Shown: positions 28,501 through 36,695 of the stretch, one piece after another
Numbering within the stretch: the stretch's first letter is position 1
Layout of the letters: the number at the start of each line of letters is the position of its first letter
Source of the DNA: Brevibacterium pigmentatum
GTDB lineage: Bacteria; Actinomycetota; Actinomycetes; Actinomycetales; Brevibacteriaceae
Direction of reading: 5' to 3'
Assembly (NCBI RefSeq): GCF_011617465.1
Contig: NZ_CP050153.1
Coordinates: 1,426,001 to 1,490,000, forward strand
DNA length: 64,000 bases
Translations under genes and position numbers: made by a program
Notes under the pieces: model-generated
What the model saw: only the letters and a program-made list of their open reading frames with translations
Databases searched by the model: none
Told to the model about the DNA's origin: nothing

Positions 28501-30459
28501 CTCAACACCGCAGCCGAGGACTTCACGGTCGTGGGCATCGGCGATATGAGCGGCGACGTCTTCGGCAACGGCATGCTGCGCAGTCAGCACATCCGCCTGG
28601 TCGCGGCCTTCGACCACCGGGACATCTTCCTCGACCCGAACCCCGACGCCGCCCGCAGCTTCGTCGAACGTCAGCGGCTCTTCGACCTGCCGCGGTCGAG
28701 CTGGCAGGACTACGACCGGGAGCTCATCTCCGCCGGCGGCGGAGTCTTCCCCCGGTCGGCGAAGTCGATCGACCTCAGCGCAGAAGCCGCCTCGGTGCTC
28801 GGAGTCGAACCCGGAAAGCGCAGCCCCGCTGACCTCATGTCCGAAATCCTCAAGGCACCCGTCGACCTCGTCTACAACGGCGGAATCGGCACCTATATCA
28901 AGTCCTCTGCCGAGAGCCACGCCGATGTCGGCGACAAGTCCAACGATGCCATCCGCATCGACGGCGCAGATGTGCGGGCGCGTGTGATCGGAGAGGGCGG
29001 CAACCTCGGTGTGACTCAGCTCGGACGTGTCGAGGCCGCGCTGGGCGGCGTCGAGGTCAACACCGATGCCGTCGACAACTCGGCCGGCGTCGACAGCTCC
29101 GACCATGAGGTCAACATCAAGCTGCTCCTGCGCACGCTTCTGCACAAGGGAGCCTTCGCCGCCGAAGAGCGGGAGCAGGTCCTGCACTCGTTCACCGACC
29201 AGGTCGCTGACCGAGTGCTGGCGAACAACTACTCCCAGAACGTCGTCCTCGGCGAGGCTCGGGCGCAGACCGAATCGATGTCGGGCACCTACGGTCGGAT
29301 GCTCAACTACCTGGAGAAGCACGCCGACCTCGATCGTGCGGTCGAATTCCTGCCCAATGCCGACGAACTGGCCACACGCGAGTTCAGCTACTATGTCTCA
29401 CCCGAGTTGGCCGTGCTGCTGGCCTATGTGAAGATGCACGCCGCCGATGAGGTCCTCGCCAGCACCGTGCCGGACGAGACTTGGATGCGGCGCGAACTCG
29501 TGTCCTACTTCCCGGAGGCCCTGCAGGAGAAGTACGGCGAGCTCATCCCCGAACACCCTCTGCACAGGGAGATCGCGACGGCGAAGCTCGTCAACCGACT
29601 CGTCGATCGTGGTGGACTCACCTACATCTACCGGATGTTGGAAGAGACTCCGGCTTCGGTGCCGCAGATCGCACGCGTGTTCGTCGTGGTCTCGGAGATC
29701 TTCGGACTCGATGACTTCTTCGAAGCGGTGTGCGCACTCGACAACCAGGTGCCGACCGAGGTGCAGGTGAAGCTCCAGCACGATTATGTGCGTGTCCTCG
29801 ACCGCTCCTCGCGTTGGCTCGTGCAGCAGGCACCGGACAGCCTCGACGTCGATTCCGGCATCGAGATGTACGGCAAGGTAGTCGAGGCTCTGCGGTCCCG
29901 GGTTCCCGACCTCGTCGACGGCTACGATGCCGAGACGATGCAGGCGAAGGCTCAGAGCTACATCGACGAAGGCGTGCCGAGCGAACTCGCTTGGCGGTCG
30001 GCCGCCCTGCTCGACGAGTTCGTGCTGCTGGACATCACCCAGCTGGCCGCCCGGGCGAACGAATCCGCCGAGGATGTCGCCGAGGTCTACTACGCCGTGA
30101 ACGAACGCTTCTCCGGTTCGCAGATCCTCACCCTCATCGGTGACCTCGACCGCAGCGACCGGTGGTCGGCTCTGGCTCGCGGATCCATGCGTGACGATTA
30201 CTACGCCGCGATCCTGTCGGTGACCGAGACGGTCCTCGGCGCCACGGATTCGCCGATCTCCGGAACCCCGGACGAACGGGCGAAGCAGCGGCTGGCCGAA
30301 TGGTTGGAGCGCAACGACACGATCGTGGGCCGGGTGCTGGAGACGACGGAGACGATCCTCGGACTCGACTCGGTGACCCAGGCACCGCTGTCGGTGCTGC
30401 TGCGTTCCCTGCGGTCGCTGGTCCGCTCCTCGGCGTGGGAGAGCGAACACAACGGCTGA
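25579..30459 (+). CDS. gdh: NAD-specific glutamate dehydrogenase, giant class
   Basis: A 1626-residue enzyme of the GDH-180 class (COG2902). It deaminates glutamate to 2-oxoglutarate and ammonium with NAD. The start is taken as GTG 25579 (MTQVSISNVAEEW) with GAGGTG five bases upstream; an ATG 10 codons earlier is the alternative. A long N-terminal ACT-like regulatory region (residues ~30-780) precedes the catalytic core with GGLRWSDRRDDFRTEVLGL near residue 812, KAQMVKNALIVPTGAKGG, and VYNGGIGTYIKSS. A C-terminal helical region follows. Activity is allosterically controlled by amino acids in studied relatives. Confidence 0.95.
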   Translation: MTQVSISNVAEEWRKQRGQSAPENFLEAYYPRFETGAHDPEAYAAAAARHFALGTEYDGQRPAIAIYNPDVDSPEFRDNHTVIAIVLADMPHLVSSIVSDLAANGRAIRRVHHPIITVTGTGPGEKVLSPAEAPALSADTASIPTVSEDPASRVDGAPQQQSWIRLEIDRISETDFDALEERLRGVLDYVSAAARDAQAMAAKAKDIAAELSAHSPRPELASEAESAAALLTWLDGHFTFLGYREYDYIHDPDHSSLEPIEDTSMGISALRPLVSSPLSQAVADKALEPHVLVLTKANSRSRVIRSSFMDYIGVKTFDADGEIVGERRFVGVFKPEFYNDSVLNIPVIDRKVAKILSASGFPAGSHSANELLGVLENYPREDLLHEGTEEIYDVVMEIVDMQERRESRVFVRTDPYQRFVSVILYLPRDLYNTDARVRVQEVLRQFYNADSVDFDVLLSESALARIHFVARVARDCELPQISTDEVEARIVGAVRSWSEDVHAFLVPAEAGDTGASQARADLWSKAFPPSYGEYHTPAEAVADVGRFEALEAGHGPAVRLYRPDQSTDASVRLVLYRRDRVSLSEVLPYLTAFGADVVDERPHELDLADGTHRYIYDFGLSFSEELADDDYDRIAEAFMAGWDGKKEAGVFDRLVVAGLSWQHVTIIRALGKYLRQAGFTYSDAYVGEVYSENPNISKLLVDYFTAKFDPDVDDVGREEAMAEIDESIESALSEVASLDADRVLRSSLELLRATLRTNYYIDESGALPTALVLKIRPDELSFVPKPKPALEMWVYSPQVEGVHLRFGTVARGGLRWSDRRDDFRTEVLGLVKAQMVKNALIVPTGAKGGFFPKQLPPMSDRDAWMAAGQAAYEVFIESMLEVADNLTYGADDSSVVVHPDRVVRHDGDDYYLVVAADKGTARFSDVANAIAERRGFWLGDAFASGGSVGYDHKAMAITSRGAWKSVERHFRELGLNTAAEDFTVVGIGDMSGDVFGNGMLRSQHIRLVAAFDHRDIFLDPNPDAARSFVERQRLFDLPRSSWQDYDRELISAGGGVFPRSAKSIDLSAEAASVLGVEPGKRSPADLMSEILKAPVDLVYNGGIGTYIKSSAESHADVGDKSNDAIRIDGADVRARVIGEGGNLGVTQLGRVEAALGGVEVNTDAVDNSAGVDSSDHEVNIKLLLRTLLHKGAFAAEEREQVLHSFTDQVADRVLANNYSQNVVLGEARAQTESMSGTYGRMLNYLEKHADLDRAVEFLPNADELATREFSYYVSPELAVLLAYVKMHAADEVLASTVPDETWMRRELVSYFPEALQEKYGELIPEHPLHREIATAKLVNRLVDRGGLTYIYRMLEETPASVPQIARVFVVVSEIFGLDDFFEAVCALDNQVPTEVQVKLQHDYVRVLDRSSRWLVQQAPDSLDVDSGIEMYGKVVEALRSRVPDLVDGYDAETMQAKAQSYIDEGVPSELAWRSAALLDEFVLLDITQLAARANESAEDVAEVYYAVNERFSGSQILTLIGDLDRSDRWSALARGSMRDDYYAAILSVTETVLGATDSPISGTPDERAKQRLAEWLERNDTIVGRVLETTETILGLDSVTQAPLSVLLRSLRSLVRSSAWESEHNG

Positions 30460-30593
30460 GCCGTTGCCGGTCGGACACCACCGCCTCGGCGCGTGCCTCT
30501 GTGCACGATTTAAGTGGTAGCGTCTGAACATCGACATCTCAGCAGACCCGCGGGCACCGCGGGTCTGCTGATCTCACCTGGGAGGAACGTATC

Positions 30594-32108
30594 GTGCTCA
30601 ACGAACTGCTGGCGGCCGAGGGCCTCACGGATGAGTCAGACGTCGAACACATCCATCTGCTCGTCGGGGACTGGCAGCTGCTGGCCGATCTCTCCTTCGC
30701 CGACCTCGTGCTGTGGGTGCCGTCGCTCAGCGGTGCGTATACGGTGCTGGCGCATGCCCGATCGACGACCGGGGCGACGCTGTTCAATCGGGACCTGATC
30801 GGAGCGCGGGCGACCGGCTTGGAGAAGGAGCTGCTCGACCAGGCCAGCAGCACCCGCAGTTATGTCACCCACGTCGCCGCAGCCCGAGAGATGGGAATCA
30901 GCGCCGGATCCGCCGACGTCGACATCCTCGCCGAGGCGGTGCCGATCATCCGGCATGGCGAGGTCATCGCCCTCGTGGTCCGATATTCCGAAGAGGTTCG
31001 TCGCAGGGGTTCGTCCCGGTTGGAGAAGCACTACCGGGAATCGGCGATGGCACTGATGCGGATGATCGTGCAGGGCACGTTCCCCGACCGTGATGCCCCG
31101 TCGGGAGCCCGGCACGGAGAACCGCGGGTCGGTGACGGCATCTTCATCCTCGACCGTGACTCGCATGTGCAGTACGCCTCTCCCAACGCCGTGTCGCTGA
31201 TGCATCGGCTCGGCTTCGGAGGAGAGATCGAAGGCAGCTATCTCTCCGAGGTGGTCTCGAGTCTCAGCGCGGACCTGCGTCAGGTCGACGAGACCCTCCC
31301 GCTGGTGCTCACGGGACGCGCCCCGTGGCGGACCGAACTCGAAGTCGGACGCACGAGTGTGTCCCTGCGCGCGATTCCGCTGACGGATGAGGGGGAGCGG
31401 ATCGGTGCGATAGTCCTCGCCCGTGACGTCTCCGAGATCCGCCGCCGCAAACGGGAGCTGCTCTCCCGCGACGCGATGATCAAAGAGATGCATCACCGGG
31501 TGAAGAACAATCTGCAGACCGTGTCCGCACTGCTGCGGCTGCAGACCCGCCGCATCGACAATCCCGAGGCCAAGAGCGCGCTGACGGAGGCGATGCGCCG
31601 CGTCTCGATCATCGCAGTGGTCCATGACGTGCTCAGCCAAGGCGTCGAATCCGAGGTGGACTTCGACGAAGTCGTCGACAAGGGACTGCGCCTGACACCC
31701 GAGCTGACCAGCCCTCTGGTGCACATCGAACTCAAACGGTGCGGAAGCTTCGGGACCATCTCCTCAGCCGATGCCACCTCGTTGGCCCTGGCCATCACGG
31801 AGCTGATCACGAACGCGATCGAACACGGATTCCCCACCGAGAATCTCGAGAATCTGGAACCGGGGGAGACGCTCAACGGGCACGTGTGGGTGACGCCCGA
31901 GCGCAACGGCGACCGACTGAGCGTGACGATCGCCGATGACGGCATCGGGCTGGGGGAGACGCAGAATCCGGGCAATGGTCTGGGCACGCAGATCGTGCGC
32001 ACCTTGGTCTCCGCCGACCTGGCCGGTTCGATCCAATGGCAGGCGCGAGACGGCGGCGGAACCATAGCCGTCCTCGATGTGCCGCTGCGCCCGGACTCCT
32101 ACGACTGA
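30594..32108 (+). CDS. pdtaS: PdtaS-type sensor histidine kinase
   Basis: A 504-residue soluble kinase. N-terminal GAF domain (~residues 1-150), PAS domain (about 178-285, GDGIFILDRDSHVQYASPNA), then a HisKA_2 dimerisation helix with KEMHHRVKNNLQTVSALLRL (His300/His301) and a HATPase domain (ITELITNAIEHG, ADDGIGLG, GLGTQIVRTLV). The M. tuberculosis orthologue phosphorylates the antiterminator PdtaR. GTG 30594 has GGGAGG a few bases upstream. As in mycobacteria the gene faces whiB1. No PdtaR gene is in this window. Confidence 0.93.
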   Translation: MLNELLAAEGLTDESDVEHIHLLVGDWQLLADLSFADLVLWVPSLSGAYTVLAHARSTTGATLFNRDLIGARATGLEKELLDQASSTRSYVTHVAAAREMGISAGSADVDILAEAVPIIRHGEVIALVVRYSEEVRRRGSSRLEKHYRESAMALMRMIVQGTFPDRDAPSGARHGEPRVGDGIFILDRDSHVQYASPNAVSLMHRLGFGGEIEGSYLSEVVSSLSADLRQVDETLPLVLTGRAPWRTELEVGRTSVSLRAIPLTDEGERIGAIVLARDVSEIRRRKRELLSRDAMIKEMHHRVKNNLQTVSALLRLQTRRIDNPEAKSALTEAMRRVSIIAVVHDVLSQGVESEVDFDEVVDKGLRLTPELTSPLVHIELKRCGSFGTISSADATSLALAITELITNAIEHGFPTENLENLEPGETLNGHVWVTPERNGDRLSVTIADDGIGLGETQNPGNGLGTQIVRTLVSADLAGSIQWQARDGGGTIAVLDVPLRPDSYD

Positions 32109-32131
32109 GCGGCGCCCGTTCGCGCACACGA

Positions 32132-32183
32132 CTGAGTCCCTAGTCCCGACGACGATCATTCGCCGTCGGGACTAGGGACTCAG
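32132..32183. terminator. bidirectional terminator between pdtaS and whiB
   Basis: 20-bp perfect arms (32132-32151 and 32164-32183) with a 12-nt loop sit between convergent genes. Confidence 0.75.
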
Positions 32184-32282
32184 ACTTCAGAGCGGGTGTC
32201 GCTCGGTGATTCAGATATCTGTTCGGCAGTTCAGGGGACTGCCACCCCGATCACCGGCTGCTCAGCCGGCATCACCGGCGAC

Positions 32283-32531
32283 TCAGCCGGCGCGGCGGGC
32301 ACGAGCGGCACGACGTTTGAGAGCGCGACGCTCATCCTCGCTCAGACCGCCCCAGACTCCGGCATCCTGACCGGACTCGAGGGCCCACTGAAGGCAGGTC
32401 TCTGCGACTTCACAACGGCGACAGACAGTCTTTGCTTCCTCAATCTGGAGCAGCGCGGGTCCGGTGTTGCCGATCGGGAAGAAGAGCTCCGGATCCTCAT
32501 TGAGGCATGCTGCACGGTGTCGCCAATCCAT
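32283..32531 (-). CDS. whiB1: WhiB-family transcription regulator (WhiB1-like)
   Basis: An 82-residue iron-sulfur regulator. Cys9, Cys37, Cys40 and Cys46 form the [4Fe-4S] ligand set C-x27-C-x2-C-x5-C. GVWGG at 58-62 forms the beta-turn that contacts sigma region 4. The basic C-terminus RRALKRRAARARRAG binds DNA. Length and neighbourhood opposite pdtaS match WhiB1, an essential nitric-oxide-responsive regulator in mycobacteria. A perfect palindrome lies 37-57 bp upstream of the start. Confidence 0.94.
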   Translation of the reverse strand: MDWRHRAACLNEDPELFFPIGNTGPALLQIEEAKTVCRRCEVAETCLQWALESGQDAGVWGGLSEDERRALKRRAARARRAG

Positions 32532-32567
32532 GGTGACCTTTCGACGAATTCAGTGAACGCGGTTGAT

Positions 32568-32588
32568 CACGCCCGAATTTCGGGCGTG
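32568..32588. promoter_or_regulatory. palindrome upstream of whiB
   Basis: Perfect 10-bp arms CACGCCCGAA/TTCGGGCGTG around one central base, 37-57 bp before the whiB start. It could be an operator or a leader hairpin. Confidence 0.5.
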
Positions 32589-32814
32589 CAACTCTCACAG
32601 TCAAGGTTCACATAACGCAATTGGGCGCACAAGGGTCCGGCAGTGTGAAATTTCTGACAAGAATTTTCCCTATTGTCCTGCTATGAGGGCGATCGCGCAA
32701 ATCGGTCCGCGATTCGTCTTTTCGGGCCTGCCGGAGCGTCTCCGCCTAGACTGGCAGGCACATGCAGACAGCAGATGAATGCACTCAGACATCTTGTGAA
32801 CCAATGGAGGACTC

Positions 32815-33366
32815 ATGACCAACGATCTCGCCGGCCCCCGCATCGTCTCCGTCGGCGGCCACACACCGCAGGTCGATCCGGGAGCCTTCGTCGCGGCCGG
32901 TGCCACCCTCGTCGGCGATGTGCACGTGAAGCGGGGCGCCAGTGTCTTCTACGGCTGTGTTCTGCGCGCCGAAGCCGCCCCGATCACGATCGGTGAGGAC
33001 TCGAACGTGCAGGACAACACCGTCATGCACACCGACGCCGGCAAACCCGTCGTCATCGGCGACCGGGTCTCCATCGGCCACCAAGCCCTCGTCCACGGCG
33101 CCGTCGTCGACGACGATGTGCTCATCGGAATGCACTCCACGGTGCTCAACGATGCCCGTATCGGCAGCGAATCCCTCATCGCCGCGGGCGCCGTCGTCCT
33201 CGAAGGCACGCAGATCCCCGCCCGCTCGCTCGTCGCCGGTGTTCCCGCGAAGGTGCGCCGTGAGATGACCGACGAAGGAGTGGAGAAGGTCCGTCAGAAC
33301 GCACAGTCCTATGTGCACCTGTCGACCCTGCACAAGGACACCGCCGAGGTGGTCGATCCGAGCTGA
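32815..33366 (+). CDS. gamma-carbonic-anhydrase family hexapeptide protein
   Basis: A 183-residue left-handed beta-helix protein with repeated hexapeptide motifs (VFYGCVLRAE, ITIGEDSNVQDNTVMH, IGDRVSIGHQALVHG). The trio of zinc-ligand histidines is represented in DNTVMHTD and SIGHQALVHG. Members of the gamma-CA/YrdA group bind zinc, and only some hydrate CO2. GGAGG precedes ATG 32815. A TAGACT -10-like hexamer at 32747-32752 could give a ~55-nt leader. It is followed by lpdA. Confidence 0.9.
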   Translation: MTNDLAGPRIVSVGGHTPQVDPGAFVAAGATLVGDVHVKRGASVFYGCVLRAEAAPITIGEDSNVQDNTVMHTDAGKPVVIGDRVSIGHQALVHGAVVDDDVLIGMHSTVLNDARIGSESLIAAGAVVLEGTQIPARSLVAGVPAKVRREMTDEGVEKVRQNAQSYVHLSTLHKDTAEVVDPS

Positions 33367-33458
33367 TCGGACCGACGCCTGAGCGACGCGGGACCGATGC
33401 GGATTCGATCCGCAGGGGGCCGTTCGCAAGCATCGTGGCGATTTGAGACAATCTGAGT

Positions 33459-34883
33459 GTGAACACTGAATTTGATTCCACTGCAGATCGCGTCGTCATC
33501 ATCGGCGGCGGCCCCGGCGGCTACGAAGCCGCGCTCGTCGCGGCTCAGCTCGGTGCCGATGTCATGCTCATCGAGCAGAATCGGTGTGGTGGTTCCGCCG
33601 TGCTCACCGATGTCGTGCCGTCGAAGTCGCTCATCGCCACCGCGGAGATGATGGAAGAGATCGAGCGCTCCGGCGGGCTCGGAATCCGGATCGAGAACGC
33701 CGAGGACACCGAGGCCGATACGCGCCGAGTCACCGCCGACCTCGAAGCGGTCAACAAGCGCATCCTGTCGCTCGCCGATGCTCAGGCCAACGACATCTAC
33801 GAAGGCCTCATCCGCGCCGGCGTCAAAGCCATTCAGGGCAAGGCGACTCTGGCTGGTCGCGACCAGGTCCATGTCGTCGAAACCGGCGGCACCGAATACA
33901 CTCTCGAGGCCTCGACGATCCTGCTCTCGGTGGGTGCCCATCCGCGTGAGCTGCCCACCGCGCAGCCCGACGGCGAGCGCATCCTCACCTGGACCCAGCT
34001 CTATGACCTCGACGAGCTGCCCGAGCACCTCATCGTCGTCGGCTCCGGTGTCACCGGTGCCGAGTTTGCTTCGGCCTACCGCGCCCTGGGCACCGAGGTG
34101 ACCCTCGTGTCTTCGCGTGAGAAGGTCCTGCCCGGTCAGGACGAGGACGCAGCCGATGTGCTCGAATTCGTCTTCCGCAACAAGGGCATGAACGTCCTCT
34201 CCCGTTCCCGCGCCGCCTCGGTGACCCGCACCGATGACGGAGTCGAAGTGGTGCTCGCCGACGGACGCCGAGTGGAGGGTTCCCACTGCCTCATGGCCGT
34301 CGGTTCGATTCCGAACACCGAAGGCCTCGGCTTGGAGAAGGCCGGTGTGCGGGTCAGCGAATCCGGGCACATCGCCGTCGATGGGGTCTCGCGGACCTCG
34401 CGGGCCGGAATCTATGCGGCCGGTGACTGCACCGGCGTGCTGCCGCTGGCCTCCGTGGCTGCGATGCAGGGCCGGATCGCCATGAACCACGCACTCGGCG
34501 ACGCCGTGCAGCCGCTGAAGCTGCGCAATGTCGCATCGAACGTGTTCACCGCACCTGAGATCGCCACCGTCGGCTTCACCCAGCAGAACTACCGCGAGAA
34601 TCCGACGGATATCGACACCGTGATGCTGCCGCTGGACACGAACCCGCGCGCCAAGATGCTCGGCATCAAGGACGGCTTCGTCAAGATCTTCGCCCGACGC
34701 GGATCCGGCTCGATCCTCGGCGGCGTCGTCGTCGGCCCGCGAGCCAGCGAACTCATCCTGCCGATCACCATGGCCGTGGAGAACCGGCTCACCGTCGATC
34801 AGCTCTCTGCCTCCTTCGTCGTCTACCCCTCCGTGAGCGGGTCGCTGACCGAGGCGGCTCGGAAGCTCCACCGCCACCTCTGA
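33459..34883 (+). CDS. lpdA: NAD(P)H quinone/flavoprotein reductase LpdA
   Basis: A 474-residue FAD pyridine-nucleotide disulfide-oxidoreductase fold: GGGPGGYEAALVAAQLG near residue 12, a second Rossmann motif VVGSGVTGAEFASAY near 193, and GIYAAGDCTG near 317. The redox-active pair CxxxxC is missing: Cys43 is followed five positions later by Val48 (RCGGSAVLTDVVPSK). This matches M. tuberculosis LpdA (Rv3303c), a quinone reductase rather than dihydrolipoamide dehydrogenase. The start is GTG 33459, with GACAAT ending six bases before it. Confidence 0.88.
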   Translation: MNTEFDSTADRVVIIGGGPGGYEAALVAAQLGADVMLIEQNRCGGSAVLTDVVPSKSLIATAEMMEEIERSGGLGIRIENAEDTEADTRRVTADLEAVNKRILSLADAQANDIYEGLIRAGVKAIQGKATLAGRDQVHVVETGGTEYTLEASTILLSVGAHPRELPTAQPDGERILTWTQLYDLDELPEHLIVVGSGVTGAEFASAYRALGTEVTLVSSREKVLPGQDEDAADVLEFVFRNKGMNVLSRSRAASVTRTDDGVEVVLADGRRVEGSHCLMAVGSIPNTEGLGLEKAGVRVSESGHIAVDGVSRTSRAGIYAAGDCTGVLPLASVAAMQGRIAMNHALGDAVQPLKLRNVASNVFTAPEIATVGFTQQNYRENPTDIDTVMLPLDTNPRAKMLGIKDGFVKIFARRGSGSILGGVVVGPRASELILPITMAVENRLTVDQLSASFVVYPSVSGSLTEAARKLHRHL

Positions 34884-35005
34884 TCTCTCGATTCCGCGAC
34901 CGCGGGAAAAGTTTTTCTCCGCGGCTGTCGATCCGATCGCTCCTCGACCGTCATCATGGTGTCAGGCCGCCCGGCATGACATGAGGAACGACGAAGGAGA
35001 TCGAC

Positions 35006-35347
35006 ATGAAGTACGCACTTCTGCTCATGGGACGCACACAGGATCCGGAATGCGGTGAGGACGGCGGAGCGGATCCGGCCGAGTTCATGGCATTCGACAA
35101 GGAGATCGGCGAGGCGGGAATCGTCGTCGGCGGCTTCGCCCTCGAAGGGCCCGAACTCGGAGTTCGGGTCAGCGGAACCGGCGGCGAAGCGCTGGTGACC
35201 TCGGGCCCGTTCGCCGAATCGAACGAATTCGTCGGCGGCAGCTACGTCATCGAGGTCGCCGACATCGACGAGGCGATCGCCTGGGCGAAGAAGAGCCCCG
35301 CGGCGAAGGCCGGACACATCGAGATCCGTCCGGTGGCCGACTACTGA
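35006..35347 (+). CDS. YCII/DGPF-domain protein
   Basis: A 113-residue dimeric alpha/beta-barrel YCII protein. The segment VTSGPFAESNEFVGGSYVIE is the DGPF-type signature (here SGPF). It is co-encoded with an ECF42 sigma factor, a pairing known from many actinobacteria. The stop overlaps the sigma-factor ATG (TGATG). GAAGGAGA precedes ATG 35006. The partner role is unknown; DGPF proteins are proposed co-regulators or effectors of the sigma factor. Confidence 0.92.
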   Translation: MKYALLLMGRTQDPECGEDGGADPAEFMAFDKEIGEAGIVVGGFALEGPELGVRVSGTGGEALVTSGPFAESNEFVGGSYVIEVADIDEAIAWAKKSPAAKAGHIEIRPVADY

Positions 35348-36624
35348 TGGAACCCGATCCCGATGCGGCCGCCCGGATCCTCAGCGCCATCGGCGAGGAG
35401 GACTTCGGGCGGCTGCTCGCGGCATTGGTCACCCGGTACCGTGACTTCGACCTCGCCGAGGAGGCCCTCCACGACACCGTGCTCCGCGCGGTCGAGACCT
35501 GGCCGAGTCGGGGAGTGCCCGACCGTCCCCAGGCATGGCTGATGACCACAGCGAAGAACCGCGCCATCGACCTCATCCGCGCCGACGAGGTGCGCACCCG
35601 CCACCTCGCCCGACTGCGCATCGAGGATGAGCTGCGACCAGGTGACCACGACGACCACGCGGTCCGCCTCGGCGAGGAGATGGATGCAGCGGAGATGCCC
35701 GACGAACGCCTCGGGCTGTTCTTCACCTGCTCCCACCCGACCCTGCGTGAGGACGAACGCATCGCCCTCATCCTGCGCTTCCTCTCGGGACTGACCACCG
35801 CCGAGGTGGCTGCCGCCTTCCTCGTCGAGACAGCGACGATGCAGCAGCGGATCGTCCGCGCCAAGCAGCGGATCCTCAAGACCGGGATTCCCTTCGGCCG
35901 ACCTGCCCCCGATGAGCTCGGGGAACGCCTGCCCGGGGTGCTGCGCGTCCTCTCCTTGATCTTCACCCAGGGGATCAACGCCTCTGCCGGTCCCGCCCAT
36001 ACGCGAATCGACCTGCAGCGCGAAGCCATCCGCCTGACCCGCTTGCTCGTCGGATTCCTGCCGGAAGAGACCGAAGCCCGTGGTCTGCTGGCTCTGCTCC
36101 TGCTCACGCGTGCGCGCGGCAGAGCTCGGGTGTCTGCGGACGGTCGGCCGGTGCCGTTGGCCGATCAGGACCGCAGCCTCTGGGATTCTCGCCTCATCGC
36201 CGAAGGCACCGGGCTCGTCAGCACAGCTGCGGGGGAGCCGGGGGCCGGTGCCTTCACCATCCAGGCGGCGATCGCCGCCCTCCACGCAGATGCAGCGAGG
36301 TTCGCGGACACGGACTGGAAGCAGATCCTCGTGCTCTATCGGATGCTCTCCGACCTCGACCCGTCGCCGGTCGTTGCACTCAACACCGCGATCGCCCTCG
36401 GCCAGGTCTCAGGACCCGAAGCGGCCATGATGGCCCTGGACGAACTTGCCGATGACCCGCAGCTGCGGCGACACAGGCCCTTCCACATCGCCAGAGCCAT
36501 CACCCTCGACGAACTCGGCCGCACGACCGAAGCCGAGGACGCCTATGCCGCCGGTCTGGAATGCCCCGGCAACGATGCCGAATCCGAATACATCACTGCC
36601 CGGATCACCGATCTTCAGCGGTGA
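35347..36624 (+). CDS. ECF42-type RNA polymerase sigma factor with TPR-like extension
   Basis: A 425-residue sigma factor. Sigma-2 region (about residues 15-85, AEEALHDTVLRAVETWP, AWLMTTAKNRAIDLIR), sigma-4 region (about 120-175, LILRFLSGLTTAEVAAAFL), then a ~220-residue C-terminal extension (DUF6596/TPR-like; ALLLLTRARGRAR, VVALNTAIALGQV). The extension replaces an anti-sigma factor in ECF42 members. It is translationally coupled to the DGPF gene. The regulon usually includes the DGPF genes themselves. Confidence 0.93.
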   Translation: MEPDPDAAARILSAIGEEDFGRLLAALVTRYRDFDLAEEALHDTVLRAVETWPSRGVPDRPQAWLMTTAKNRAIDLIRADEVRTRHLARLRIEDELRPGDHDDHAVRLGEEMDAAEMPDERLGLFFTCSHPTLREDERIALILRFLSGLTTAEVAAAFLVETATMQQRIVRAKQRILKTGIPFGRPAPDELGERLPGVLRVLSLIFTQGINASAGPAHTRIDLQREAIRLTRLLVGFLPEETEARGLLALLLLTRARGRARVSADGRPVPLADQDRSLWDSRLIAEGTGLVSTAAGEPGAGAFTIQAAIAALHADAARFADTDWKQILVLYRMLSDLDPSPVVALNTAIALGQVSGPEAAMMALDELADDPQLRRHRPFHIARAITLDELGRTTEAEDAYAAGLECPGNDAESEYITARITDLQR

Positions 36625-36649
36625 CCCGGGCAGGGATATCTGCATTCGG

Positions 36650-36687
36650 GACTGCCCGCATTCGGTGCGAACCGAATGCGGGCAGTC
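36650..36687. terminator. bidirectional terminator between sigma factor and accA3
   Basis: 17-bp perfect arms (36650-36666 and 36671-36687) with a GCGA tetraloop between convergent genes. Confidence 0.8.
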
Positions 36688-36695
36688 GACACTCC

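Noticed and set aside
27586..29322. 578-residue minus-strand frame inside gdh
   Set aside because: Antisense shadow of the glutamate dehydrogenase catalytic region.
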